Positions 17,072 through 26,529 are shown, counted from the stretch's first letter. The stretch is 64,000 nt of DNA from DATLFA01 sp039915945 (GCA_039915945.1 JBDSMH010000213.1:1-64000), one strand, 5' to 3'. Notes: a model not told the origin generated them from the letters alone. Numbers and translations are program-made.

Positions 17072-18010
17072 TCAGTCGAAGTACGAAGGGGCACCGGTCG
17101 GGCTGTCGACCGCCAGCCGGCGCCGCCAGTCGTCGAGCATGTCGTGCAGCGTCTGTTCGAGGGTGATGGTCGGCTGCCACCCCGTCGCTTCGCGCAGTCG
17201 AGTGGCGTCGCCGCGCAATACGGGAATGTCGGCGGGGCGCTGCAATGCGGGGTCGGGCACGAGCTTCATCGGGTGCAGCGCGAGGGCAACCAAGCGATCG
17301 GCGATGTCTTGGATCGACACATCGACACCGAAACAAATGTTGTACGCCACCCCGGGCTGCCCATGGAGCGCGAGCAACCGATATGCCTTCACGATGTCGC
17401 GCACGTCGGTGAAATCGCGACGCGTGTCGAGGCGACCGACCGTGATCGTGTGGTCACCACTTCGCTCGGCTTCGGCTATGCGCGAAGCGAGCGCGGCGGC
17501 GACGAACCGCGGCGACTGCCCCGGCCCGATATGGGTGAACGGTCGGGCGCGTACAACGTCGAGGCCTGAGCCGAGATGGGCTTGGATGCACACGTACTCG
17601 GCGGCCGCCTTGCTCGCCGCGTAAGGACTCAGTGGAAAGAAGGGCGTGTCTTCGTCGATCGGGAGATCTTCGGGTGCGACTCGGCCGTAGGCATCTGCGG
17701 ACAACACCGCGACGACGCGCCGTACTCCCGCGGCGTGCGCTGCCGCGAACACGTTGGCGGCGCCTTCGACGTTGGCGCGGTACGACTCGACGGGATTGCC
17801 CCAAGACCGATGGACGTCGCTCTGCCCCGCCAAGTGATAGATGACCTCGGGCTCGTTGTTGTGCACGTACTGCTGGACCGCTTGCGCGTTGGTGATGTCG
17901 GGCCCGCCGCTGGCCCGGTCGGTCGCGATCACCGAGTCGCCTTGCGACTGCAGGTAGGCGACGAGGTGCCGGCCGACGAAGCCGGTTGCGCCGGTGACCA
18001 AGGCCTTCAC
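17072..18010 (-). CDS. GDP-4-keto-6-deoxymannose reductase-like epimerase/dehydratase
   Basis: An extended short-chain dehydrogenase of 312 residues with ALVTGATGFVGRHLVAYL, YHLAGQSDVHRSWGNP, the catalytic YAASKAAAEY, and ARPFTHIGPGQSPRFVAAAL. The AGQSDV and HIGPGQ motifs match Rmd proteins, which reduce the Gmd product to GDP-D-rhamnose. The GTG at 18010 overlaps the stop of the upstream glycosyltransferase as GTGA, so the longer open frame is not used. Together with gmd at 15.5 kb this gives a full GDP-rhamnose route; a different keto-sugar reductase is possible. Confidence 0.82.
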   Translation of the reverse strand: MKALVTGATGFVGRHLVAYLQSQGDSVIATDRASGGPDITNAQAVQQYVHNNEPEVIYHLAGQSDVHRSWGNPVESYRANVEGAANVFAAAHAAGVRRVVAVLSADAYGRVAPEDLPIDEDTPFFPLSPYAASKAAAEYVCIQAHLGSGLDVVRARPFTHIGPGQSPRFVAAALASRIAEAERSGDHTITVGRLDTRRDFTDVRDIVKAYRLLALHGQPGVAYNICFGVDVSIQDIADRLVALALHPMKLVPDPALQRPADIPVLRGDATRLREATGWQPTITLEQTLHDMLDDWRRRLAVDSPTGAPSYFD

Positions 18011-19140
18011 GATGTCGCCATCCGGTGGTACAAGTCGATCATTCCGCGGGTCGTTTCGGCCCATGAGTAGTTTTCGATTCGCGAGCGTCCCCGCGAGACG
18101 AGGTCTTCGCGCACAGCGGGATCGTAGATCGCCCGCTCGAGCCCGTCGGCCAATGCGTCATCATCGCCGACCGGCACCACGATGGCGGCATCGCCCGCCA
18201 CTTCGGGCACCGCGCCGGCCGCCGACGCGACGACAGGAATACCGGCGCTCATTGCTTCGAGTGGTGGGAAGCCGAACCCCTCGTAGATCGACGGATACGC
18301 GAGCACGGTTGCGCCTCGAATGACGGCGGCGCGCTGGCGATCGTCGGTCGAGTCGAGGTGCACGATGCGATCGCGATGCGTCGCCGCGCCGACGGCGCGG
18401 CGAAAGTCGTCGATGCCCCAACCGATGGCACCGGCCACGACGAGACGCAGCGACGCATCGCTCGCCGCCAATCGATCGAAGGCGCGCACGAGGCCCGGAT
18501 AACCCTTGCGCGGTTCGATGGTGCCCACCGCCACGATGTACCGATCGCCGCCGGCGAGACGGTGTCCATCTGCCGCGTCGGCCTCGGGAATCGGGTCGAA
18601 ACCGAGCGGCACGGTCACGACGCGCTCGGGCGCCGCGCCGAAGTGTTCGATCACCTCGTTGCGCACGAAATCGGCGTCGGCGTGCACCCACGCGCCCTCC
18701 GCGATGGCGCGGGCGATCAGCGCGGGGAACGTGCGGGTGTGGGGGGTGCACATCTCGGGAAAGTGCACGGCGGTGAGGTCGTGGACCGACACCAAACGCT
18801 TGGCCCGCCGAGCCCGGGGAACGACGTAGTTGGTTCCGTGCACGACGTCGACCGCCCCCGTCCACCACTGCAGGCCGGGGCCGAACCCGTGCCGCCACAG
18901 GTGGTGCAACGGTCGCGCCGGCATGGGCCGCTCGTTGTGGCGCACCGAAGGCGGCAGCACGTTGGCGAGTTCGCCGCGGCCGCGCCAGGTCACGGCGTAG
19001 GCCATGATGTCGAGCGACCCGTCGGCGGCCAGTCCTTCGACGAGGCGGGCGGCGAAGCGGCCGACGCCGGTGCGCGTGCCGAGCAGTGGGGTGGCGTCGA
19101 TGGCGAGGCGAAGCGGTGCGCCGGGTTTGTGAGCAGGCAT
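18007..19140 (-). CDS. Family-4-like (GT-B) glycosyltransferase
   Basis: A 377-residue GT-B enzyme starting LRLAIDATPLLGTRTGVGRF, with VPLGFDP, VAVGTIEPRKGYPGLVRAFD, and the donor site YEGFGFPPLEAMSAGIPVV. The arrangement resembles mannosyl- or rhamnosyltransferases of the family. Its stop overlaps the start of the Rmd-like gene, so GDP-rhamnose is a plausible donor by context only. The ATG at 19140 is the only start that keeps the first strand. It is divergent from the large GT2 gene. Confidence 0.86.
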   Translation of the reverse strand: MPAHKPGAPLRLAIDATPLLGTRTGVGRFAARLVEGLAADGSLDIMAYAVTWRGRGELANVLPPSVRHNERPMPARPLHHLWRHGFGPGLQWWTGAVDVVHGTNYVVPRARRAKRLVSVHDLTAVHFPEMCTPHTRTFPALIARAIAEGAWVHADADFVRNEVIEHFGAAPERVVTVPLGFDPIPEADAADGHRLAGGDRYIVAVGTIEPRKGYPGLVRAFDRLAASDASLRLVVAGAIGWGIDDFRRAVGAATHRDRIVHLDSTDDRQRAAVIRGATVLAYPSIYEGFGFPPLEAMSAGIPVVASAAGAVPEVAGDAAIVVPVGDDDALADGLERAIYDPAVREDLVSRGRSRIENYSWAETTRGMIDLYHRMATS

Positions 19141-19222
19141 CTCGCGGCCAGAGGCTAACGTCGCCGCACAAGATGGCCCCTGCTCTAGAGGGGGGCTCGG
19201 TGGCCGATAGGCTCGTGCCCTC

Positions 19223-22200
19223 GTGGAACCTGTCGACCAGGTGCCTGTCGACGAGGTGCTCGAACCGAGCGCGCCCGACGCAGGCGCAGCGCAACCAGCG
19301 GCCCGAGCGGCCCTTCAGAGCGGGGAGCCAGCGGTCCAGGCGGTGGTCATCGCCCATGACCCGGGGCCTTGGTTCGTAGAGGTCCTCCAGGCGCTGGCGG
19401 CGCAGGACTATCCCCGTCTCAGCGTGCTGATCGTCGACGTGGCGAGCGCCAAGCCGCTCGGGCCGTTGGTGCGCCGCCACTTCGCCGCGGCCGACGTGCG
19501 CCGCCTCGAGGAGGACCCCGGTGGCTTCGGCGCCACCGTGAGCGCAGTGGTCGACGACTCGTTCCGGGCGCCGCTGTTGCTGGTGTGCCACGACGACGTC
19601 GCGCTGTCGCCCGACGCAGTGAGCCGCCTCGTCGAGGAGCTGTTGCAGTCGAACGGTGGCCTCCTCGGGCCGAAGCTCGTCGACTGGGACGAGCCCTCGC
19701 GCCTGCAACACGTCGGGTTCAGCGTCGATCGTTTTGCGTTTCCCCAGCCCGTGGCCGAAGAGGGCGAACTCGACCAGGAGCAGCACGACGCGGTCAACGA
19801 TGTGTTCGTGGTGCCGACGGCCTGCATCCTTGCGAGAGGTGATCTGTTCCGATCGATCGGTGGGTTCGACCCCGGCATGACGTTCCGCGGCGACGACGTC
19901 GACCTATGTTGGCGGGCGCAACTCGCCGGTGCACGGGTCATGGTCGTGCCCCTCGCGGTCGGCCGACATCTCGAACGCCGCGCGGCACGGCAAGGGTCGG
20001 GCGAGGCGCGCGATGCCGCCAAATTCGCCGACGACGATCACGCGTTGGCGCTGCGCCATTCGTTGCGCACGATTCTCTCTGGCTATCGAGCCCGCACGCT
20101 GGTGCGCGTGGTTCCGTTGGCCGTGCTGCTGTCGATGGGGGAGATGCTGGTCTGCATCCTGACCGGTCGCTTCGCCCACGCGCGCGATGTCGTCAGCGCA
20201 TGGGTGTGGAACTTGCGCCGTCTGGGCGAGATCCAGGCAAAGCGTCGTGCCGTTGCCGGGTTCCGCGAAGTCGACGACGGCGAGCTGCGCGATATGCAGA
20301 TCACCGGCAGCGCGCGCATCCGCGCGTTCGTACGCGGCCATGGTCGTAGCGAAGATCGATTTCTCGCGGTCTCACGCGCGGGCCGCGACATGGCGGCCAA
20401 TCTGCGCACGCCCGCGGCGCGCAACAGAGTTGCCATCGGCGCGCTCATGGCGCTGGTGTTGGCATTCGGTTCGCGCCATCTCCTCACGCGCCCCATACCG
20501 GCCATCGGTGAATTGCAGCCCCTGACGGGAAGCGCGCGGCAACTGCTACGCGATTGGTGGAGCGGTTGGCACGATGTCGGTGGCGGTGTCGAGACGCCCG
20601 CGCCCACCGGGCAGGCATTGCTCGGGTTACTCGGCATGCTCTCATTCGGGCATCTCGCCTTGGTCCGCAAGGTGCTGGCCCTTGCTCCGTTTTTCATCGG
20701 GCCCGCGGGTGCGTGGCGCGCGGCGCGGACATTCGGCTCACCGCGAGCGTCGTTCGTGGCGGCGCTGTTCTACGCGGCAACTCCTGTCGCGTACGACTCG
20801 TTCGCGTCAGGATCTCTGACCGCGCTCGTCGTCTACGCCGCAGTGCCGTGGATCTTCCGTTCGCTCGCGCGATCGCTCGGTACCGCGCCCTTCGGCGATC
20901 ATCACGCGTACCGTCCGTTCACCTTTCGCGTGCTGTCATTCGGCGTATTGATTGCCGTCGTCGCGGCATTCGTACCGTTCATCGCGGTCGTCGTCGGCGT
21001 CGTTGCGGTCGGGCTCATACTCGGATCGCTGTTTGCCGGTGACGAGCGCGGTCTCGTCCCGATGGTCTGCGTCGCGCTCGCGGCGGTTGTCGTTGCCGCG
21101 GTCATGCATCTGCCGTGGACGGATTCGCTCTTGCGTTCGCCGCGCACGTGGGCTCCCTTCGCGGGGCCGGGCACCACCGCCGGCGGCCCCCACTCGTTCG
21201 CGTCGTTGCTGCGACTCTCGGTCGGCCCGTTCCGCCCCGGTCTGCTCGGCTTCGCGTACCTCGTGCCGGCCTTGCTGGCGCTCGTCGTCGCGCAGGGCTG
21301 GCGCTACAGCTGGGTCGTGCGGGCCTGGTTCGTGGCGCTGACCGCCTGGATGGTGCAGTGGTCCGGTGAGCGCGGTTGGTTGCCGGCCGCGTTGCCTCAC
21401 GCGGGCGTGTTGCTCAGCGTGGCCGCGTTCGGCCTGGCCATCGGCGCTGCCGGGGCAGTGCTGGCCTTCGAGGAAGATCTCCGGTCGTACAGCCTCAGTT
21501 GGCGCCAACTAATCCCGTTCGTCACCGCGGCGGCCCTCGTGCTCAGCGTCGTGCCAATCGGCCGCGCCGCGGTCGACGGGCGCTGGGGCATGCCCCGTCA
21601 GGGGTTGACGTCGACGTTGGGGTTCGTCGACGCCGCCGCCGATCGTGACGGGCCGATGCGCGTCGCGTGGATCGGCAACCGTGACGTGATGCCGCTGTCG
21701 GGCGCGACATTCGATGACGATCCCACTGATGGCGTCTCGGCCGAAGCCGATCTCGTTCTCGCGCTCACCGACGGCCGCAGCCCGCAGTTCACCGATCGTT
21801 GGGCCCCGCCGCTCTCTCCGGTCTCGCAGCGCACCGCCGACCTCCTACGCGAAGCGGTTGCCGGTGAAACCGTGCGCCTGGGGCGGTCGTTGGCGCCACT
21901 GGGAATTCGCTATCTGGTGATCGCCGAAGAGACCTCGCCGGTTGGCCGACGCGCCGGTGATCGACGGCCCGCGCCACCCGAACTGTTGCGGGCGCTCGAC
22001 GGCCAACTCGACATGGAGCGCATCGAACAGGTCAACGATGCAGTGCACATGTACGTCAACAAGTCGTGGTTCCCGGCGCGGGCGGCGCTCAGCCCCGGCG
22101 CGGATGCGAATGCCCAGGACGACGTGACGGGCAGCCCGGTGTTGACCGACCGTTTGGGGCCCGCCGAGTGGCAAGGGCCCGTGACTGCCAACAGCGAGAT

Positions 22201-22477
22201 CTACATCGCCACGCCGTTCTCCGAACGATGGCAACTCGACATCGATGGTGTGGTGGTCGAGCCACGCGCCGCGTTCGGCTACGCGATGGCGTTCCCGTCG
22301 ACGCAAGGTACTGCGACGCTGCGCTATGACACGCCCGGATCTCGCCACGAAGCGTTGCTCTTGCAAGTCGGGCTTTGGGTTGCCATCGTCGCGGTGACAC
22401 TGCTGTGGCGTGATCGGCTCCGGCGGCGCGAGGCGTCGGCGAGGTTCGACGACCATCTCGATCGAGAGTCCGCATGA
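19223..22477 (+). CDS. GT2-type glycosyltransferase fused to a large polytopic membrane region
   Basis: A 1084-residue protein. Residues 30-260 form a GT-A/GT2 domain: VQAVVIAHDPGPWFVEVLQA, LLLVCHDDVALSPD (acidic nucleotide/metal site), GGFDPGMTFRGDDVDLCWR. After it comes a membrane region with about ten or more hydrophobic segments between residues 290 and 780, then an extracytoplasmic stretch (about 790-1055) and a final membrane helix. The GTG start lies right after a GATAGGCT element, so it may be leaderless. It is ATGA-coupled to the next secreted protein. Similar large GT2 membrane proteins next to DUF5719-type genes are conserved in actinomycetes; the substrate is unknown. Confidence 0.83.
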   Translation: MEPVDQVPVDEVLEPSAPDAGAAQPAARAALQSGEPAVQAVVIAHDPGPWFVEVLQALAAQDYPRLSVLIVDVASAKPLGPLVRRHFAAADVRRLEEDPGGFGATVSAVVDDSFRAPLLLVCHDDVALSPDAVSRLVEELLQSNGGLLGPKLVDWDEPSRLQHVGFSVDRFAFPQPVAEEGELDQEQHDAVNDVFVVPTACILARGDLFRSIGGFDPGMTFRGDDVDLCWRAQLAGARVMVVPLAVGRHLERRAARQGSGEARDAAKFADDDHALALRHSLRTILSGYRARTLVRVVPLAVLLSMGEMLVCILTGRFAHARDVVSAWVWNLRRLGEIQAKRRAVAGFREVDDGELRDMQITGSARIRAFVRGHGRSEDRFLAVSRAGRDMAANLRTPAARNRVAIGALMALVLAFGSRHLLTRPIPAIGELQPLTGSARQLLRDWWSGWHDVGGGVETPAPTGQALLGLLGMLSFGHLALVRKVLALAPFFIGPAGAWRAARTFGSPRASFVAALFYAATPVAYDSFASGSLTALVVYAAVPWIFRSLARSLGTAPFGDHHAYRPFTFRVLSFGVLIAVVAAFVPFIAVVVGVVAVGLILGSLFAGDERGLVPMVCVALAAVVVAAVMHLPWTDSLLRSPRTWAPFAGPGTTAGGPHSFASLLRLSVGPFRPGLLGFAYLVPALLALVVAQGWRYSWVVRAWFVALTAWMVQWSGERGWLPAALPHAGVLLSVAAFGLAIGAAGAVLAFEEDLRSYSLSWRQLIPFVTAAALVLSVVPIGRAAVDGRWGMPRQGLTSTLGFVDAAADRDGPMRVAWIGNRDVMPLSGATFDDDPTDGVSAEADLVLALTDGRSPQFTDRWAPPLSPVSQRTADLLREAVAGETVRLGRSLAPLGIRYLVIAEETSPVGRRAGDRRPAPPELLRALDGQLDMERIEQVNDAVHMYVNKSWFPARAALSPGADANAQDDVTGSPVLTDRLGPAEWQGPVTANSEIYIATPFSERWQLDIDGVVVEPRAAFGYAMAFPSTQGTATLRYDTPGSRHEALLLQVGLWVAIVAVTLLWRDRLRRREASARFDDHLDRESA

Positions 22478-23976
22478 AGACGACGCGTGCGCCTGCCATC
22501 GCGGTGATCGTGGCGGTCCTGCTTGTGGTGTTGTTGTTCGATCCCGATCCGCGTCGCGCCGGCACCGATGCCCCCACGTCGATTGCCGCGAGCGTGCCGT
22601 CGAGCTTTTCGTCGGCCGCCGCGCAGAGCGACGTGTGGTTCTGTGCCGCGGGCACGGCCACCGAAAATGGCTTCGCCGATCATCGCGTGTTGTTGATCAA
22701 CACGACCGACGTCGAGCGCGTCGCGTCGGTCAACGCGGTCGGTTCGCGCGTCGCACCCGCCAATCGCGGGCCGAACGGCTCGCGCCGCGTCACGCTGCCG
22801 CCCTACGCGCGTAGCGAAGTGCGCCTGGCCGAGTTGGTGCCGAATGCTGCCTACGCGAGTGCCACGATCGAATTGTCGGGGGGCGGCGTGGTGGTCGAGC
22901 ACTCGATCACCGGTCCGACGGGCTCGGATCGCGCGCCGTGTGCGACGGCGGCCAGCGCGGAGTGGTTCGTGCCGCTTTCGGCGACTGCGACCGAGAAGAA
23001 CCCGACCGCCCGTGCCGTGCTCGTGCTGTACAACCCGTTCGCCGACAACGCGGTGGTCAATATCGACTTCGTGACCGATGCGGCGAGCGCGGCCGCGGGA
23101 ATCGAATCGATGGTCGTCGGCCCGGGTGCCGTCGAGATCGTCGATCTCACCGCACTCGTACCGGTCGCCGAGCAATTGGCGACCGCCGTGCGCGCGAGAG
23201 CGGGCCGGGTGGTCGTCGATCGCATCGAGGTCTTCAACGATGCGCAGGCTCGGCGCGATCTGGTGTTGACCGCAGGCGTGCCCGCGACTGCACCGACATG
23301 GTTCTTTCCCTCCGGCCGCATCGGGGCGCCCCGCCAAGAGCGCCTCGTCGTTTTCAACCCCAGCCAAGAGCGGGCCGAGGTCGTCGTCGAGGTGCGTCCC
23401 GACAACCGGCGACTGCTCATCGAACCATTCGACCTGCAGGTCGGCGCCGGTCGGTTCGTCGTCCTCGATCTGCACAACCAAAAGCGCTTGAGCGACGCCG
23501 GTGTCACTGGCTACTCGGTCATCGTGCGTTCACTCGGGGCCGCGGTCGCGGTCGATCGATTGGTGACCGTGGCCCCCGGTCAACCGGGCGCAGGCGCCAG
23601 CTCCACCACTGGCTCGGCGTTCGCCGCGGCGACGGTCGTCGTCGACGGTTCGGTGTCAGAGACGGACCCCGGCGAGTTGATCGTGTTCAATCCGAACGCC
23701 CGGGCCATCGCCGCCATCACCTTCGAGGTGATCGCCAATGGTCAGCGCAAAGCCGCGCCAGCCGGTACCGAATTCGAGTTGCAGCCGGGCGAGCGCAAGT
23801 CGATGCCCTTCGCCTCGCTCGGCACCGGAAACTTCACGGTGATCATCTCGGCGTCGGCCCCCATTGTCGCCGAGCGCGAGAACGCCGACAAGAACGCGCG
23901 TACCGCGTCGATGGGCATCCCCGATCGCGCGACCGCGAAGATCCCGGAACCGATCACGCTCGAACTCGGCGAATAG
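22474..23976 (+). CDS. DUF5719-like secreted or membrane-anchored protein
   Basis: A 500-residue protein with an N-terminal signal or anchor (TRAPAIAVIVAVLLVVLLF) and a wholly extracytoplasmic body rich in beta-strand-like repeats. Recurring phrases such as RVLLINTTD, VLVLYNPFADNAVV, RLVVFNPSQERAEV and ELIVFNPNARAIAA suggest several copies of one beta-sandwich unit. Its start overlaps the stop of the GT2 fusion, so the two proteins are made together and probably act in one surface complex. The DUF5719 name comes from this conserved gene pairing and fold pattern as I know them; the role is not known. Confidence 0.75.
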   Translation: MKTTRAPAIAVIVAVLLVVLLFDPDPRRAGTDAPTSIAASVPSSFSSAAAQSDVWFCAAGTATENGFADHRVLLINTTDVERVASVNAVGSRVAPANRGPNGSRRVTLPPYARSEVRLAELVPNAAYASATIELSGGGVVVEHSITGPTGSDRAPCATAASAEWFVPLSATATEKNPTARAVLVLYNPFADNAVVNIDFVTDAASAAAGIESMVVGPGAVEIVDLTALVPVAEQLATAVRARAGRVVVDRIEVFNDAQARRDLVLTAGVPATAPTWFFPSGRIGAPRQERLVVFNPSQERAEVVVEVRPDNRRLLIEPFDLQVGAGRFVVLDLHNQKRLSDAGVTGYSVIVRSLGAAVAVDRLVTVAPGQPGAGASSTTGSAFAAATVVVDGSVSETDPGELIVFNPNARAIAAITFEVIANGQRKAAPAGTEFELQPGERKSMPFASLGTGNFTVIISASAPIVAERENADKNARTASMGIPDRATAKIPEPITLELGE

Positions 23977-24000
23977 CGCCCGAGAGGCAGCCGCGAACTA

Positions 24001-24070
24001 CCTAGTTCGTTCCCGCGGCGAAGCCGCCGATCCGTTGCGGCGGAGCCGCACAACTAGGCCGCACAACTAA
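24001..24070 (+). terminator. Compound hairpin region between convergent genes, with a dispersed 40-bp double hairpin
   Basis: The core at 24011-24050 holds two mini-hairpins, GCGGC-GAA-GCCGC and GCGGC-GGA-GCCGC. Outer arms CCTAGTT (24001-24007) and AACTAGG (24052-24058) can pair around them. The 12-mer GCCGCACAACTA occurs twice in tandem (24046 and 24059). It lies between two convergent stops, so a two-way terminator is likely. The 40-bp core recurs inverted at 54358-54397 with 38 of 40 bases the same. Confidence 0.65.
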
Positions 24071-24480
24071 CTGTCGCGGGCGTCGGCGACGGCGGCCCAC
24101 AGGTGGGTGGCCGAGACGGGACCGACGAAGGAGTTGCGTACGACACCGCGGTCATCGACCACGAGCACCAGTGGCACGGCTTCGATGGCGTAGCGATCAT
24201 GCAGCCGGCGGTTGCCTTGATATTCGATTTGTTGCACGGCAACGTCGGACGACTCGAGCACGATGGCCTTTTGCCACGTGTCGGCGCACACGTCGCACGT
24301 GGCCGAAGTGAACACCGCGATCAACCACGGTGCCGCCGGGTTGACGAAGTCGGCGCGATCGAGTTGGTCGGGAATGCCGTGACCGGTGCGGGCCGGCGCC
24401 TGGGGTGCCCGGCGCTGTGCGAAGAACGCCACGGCGAACGCGACAACGACGACGACAGCGACAATGACGACGCGCAACAT
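24067..24480 (-). CDS. Membrane-anchored thioredoxin-like protein
   Basis: A 137-residue protein with an N-terminal hydrophobic anchor (about residues 3-22) and a thioredoxin-like domain outside the membrane. The active-site pair is in SATCDVCADTW (CxxC), and the expected cis-proline is in AIEAVPLVLVVDD. It would act as a disulfide oxidoreductase or as a reductant for an envelope protein; the partner is not apparent. It follows ftsH by 12 bp on the same strand and may be co-transcribed. The strands look complete, so I read it as functional. Confidence 0.82.
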   Translation of the reverse strand: MLRVVIVAVVVVVAFAVAFFAQRRAPQAPARTGHGIPDQLDRADFVNPAAPWLIAVFTSATCDVCADTWQKAIVLESSDVAVQQIEYQGNRRLHDRYAIEAVPLVLVVDDRGVVRNSFVGPVSATHLWAAVADARDS

Positions 24481-24492
24481 CGCGAGAGCGGA

Positions 24493-26529
24493 CTACCCCG
24501 GGAGGGGATCGTCGAAGCGCAGCGGCACGCCCGGAGCGGGCTCGGTCGTCGGGTTCGGCGGCAAGGGCACCGGTGGCAACGGCGGTGGTGCGGGCAGGCT
24601 CGACAGTGGGCGGTTCGGCGGGCTGGTGGCCAGCGGCAGCGTCGCCGTGCCCACAGCCCCGGTGCCGTCGCCGATCGCTATCAGGCGGCTCACTTCGGCG
24701 CCGTCGATGGTCTCGTGTTCGAGTAGCGCGCGGGCGACGAGGTCGAGCGCGTTACGGTGCTCGATCAACAGATCGCGGCAGCGCGTTTCCATGCCGCGCA
24801 AGACCTTTTCGACCTCTTCGTCGATGACCCGCGCGGTTTCGTCGGAGTAGTCCCGGGTGTGCATCAGGTCTTCGCCGAGGAACACCATGCCTTGCGAGCC
24901 CCACGCCATGGGTCCGATGCGATCGGACATGCCCCACTCGCGCACCATCTTGCGGGCGAGTTCGGTCGCCGACACCAGGTCGTTGTTGGCGCCGGTGGAC
25001 ACGACACCGAAGACGAGCTCTTCGGCCATACGTCCGCCCATGAAAACGATGAGGCGCTCTTCGAGGTAGATCTGGTCGTAGCTGTGGCGCTCTTCGGCGG
25101 GAAGTTGCTGCGTGACACCGAGCGCCATGCCGATCGGCAGGATCGTGACCTTGTGGATGGGATCGGCGGTCGGCAAGACAGTGGCGGTCACCGCGTGGCC
25201 GGCCTCGTGGTACGCGGTCAGCTGCTTTTCGCGCTCGGACAGCACCAACGACTCACGGCGCTGGCCCATCATCACGCGGTCGCGGGCTTCGTCGAAGTGG
25301 CGCATGCGCACCTGGTCGTCGCCGCCGCGCACGGCGAACAACGCAGCCTCGTTGACGAGGTTGGAGAGGTCGGCGCCCGACATGCCGGGCGTGCCGCGGG
25401 CGACGATCGTGACGTCGACATCGGAGGCGATGCGCTTGCCTTTGGTGTGGACCTTGAGGATCTCGATGCGGTCGTCGAGCTCGGGCAACGGGACGACTAC
25501 TTGGCGATCGAAACGTCCGGGGCGCAGCAGCGCCGGGTCGAGGATGTCGGGCCGGTTGGTGGCCGCCATCATCACGATGCCTTCGGTGGCCTCGAAGCCG
25601 TCCATCTCGGACAGCATCTGGTTGAGCGTCTGCTCACGTTCGTCGTGACCACCGCCGAGGCCGGCGCCCCGCTTGCGTCCGATCGAGTCGATCTCGTCGA
25701 CGAAGATGATCGCTCGACCGAGCTTGCGGGCGGTGTCGAAGAGGTCGCGCACGCGTGATGCACCGACGCCCACGAACATTTCCATGAAATCGGAGCCGGT
25801 GACCGAGAGGAACGGCACCCCTGCTTCACCCGCGACCGCCCGTGCGATCAAGGTCTTGCCGGTGCCGGGAGGGCCGACGAGCAGCACGCCCTTGGGTGTG
25901 CGCGCGCCGATCTGCGAGAAGCGATCGGGGAAGCGCAAGAAGTCGACGACCTCGCGGACCTCCTGTTTGACGCCGCTGTAGCCGGCGACATCGGCGAACG
26001 TCGTCTTGGGGCGTTCGGTGTTGTACGCCTTCGCCTTCGACCGGCCGATGGACATGATGTTGCCCACTTGACCCTGCGCGCGCCGTTGCATCCAGACGAA
26101 GAACCCGATGAGCAAGACGATCGGCAGCAGGTAGGGGATCAAGGTCCAAAAGACGTTGGCCTGTGGCGTCGAGAACTCGAGCTTGCTCACCTTGGCGAGC
26201 AGCAGTGCGCTGTCGTCGTCGGGTAGCGGGATCGGCCCCGTGGTGGAGAACTTGGTGCCGTCGGTCAACTGACCGGTGATGCGCCCGTTCGTGTTGTCGA
26301 CCTTGACTTTGTCGACCTTGCCGTCGTTGGCTTGGGCCAACATGGCCCCGTAGTCGATTTTGTCGCGGTTTTCGCTCGGCGCGGCCAGCGATGCGACGAA
26401 GATCGCGATCACGGCGCCCGCAAGGAGCCACCAGAGCCAGCGGGGGTAGCGGTCACGCGCGGCTCGAGGCGCGCGACCGTCTCCTCGGGGCGGCTGAGGT
26501 GGAGGTGGCGGCGGAGGCGGAACTGCCAT
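24493..26529 (-). CDS. ftsH: ATP-dependent zinc metalloprotease FtsH
   Basis: FtsH is a membrane AAA protease that degrades damaged membrane proteins and some regulators. The 678-residue protein has a proline run right after the start, a membrane segment at about 34-52, a periplasmic stretch, a second helix near residue 130, then Walker A GPPGTGKTLIARA, Walker B IIFVDEID, the SRH region ATNRPDILDPALLRPGRFD, and the zinc site YHEAGHAVTA. A Pro-rich tail ends it. The ATG at 26529 gives the usual start; an upstream in-frame reading adds only unrelated residues. Usual neighbours such as tilS, hpt and folE are absent. Confidence 0.96.
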   Translation of the reverse strand: MAVPPPPPPPPQPPRGDGRAPRAARDRYPRWLWWLLAGAVIAIFVASLAAPSENRDKIDYGAMLAQANDGKVDKVKVDNTNGRITGQLTDGTKFSTTGPIPLPDDDSALLLAKVSKLEFSTPQANVFWTLIPYLLPIVLLIGFFVWMQRRAQGQVGNIMSIGRSKAKAYNTERPKTTFADVAGYSGVKQEVREVVDFLRFPDRFSQIGARTPKGVLLVGPPGTGKTLIARAVAGEAGVPFLSVTGSDFMEMFVGVGASRVRDLFDTARKLGRAIIFVDEIDSIGRKRGAGLGGGHDEREQTLNQMLSEMDGFEATEGIVMMAATNRPDILDPALLRPGRFDRQVVVPLPELDDRIEILKVHTKGKRIASDVDVTIVARGTPGMSGADLSNLVNEAALFAVRGGDDQVRMRHFDEARDRVMMGQRRESLVLSEREKQLTAYHEAGHAVTATVLPTADPIHKVTILPIGMALGVTQQLPAEERHSYDQIYLEERLIVFMGGRMAEELVFGVVSTGANNDLVSATELARKMVREWGMSDRIGPMAWGSQGMVFLGEDLMHTRDYSDETARVIDEEVEKVLRGMETRCRDLLIEHRNALDLVARALLEHETIDGAEVSRLIAIGDGTGAVGTATLPLATSPPNRPLSSLPAPPPLPPVPLPPNPTTEPAPGVPLRFDDPLPG

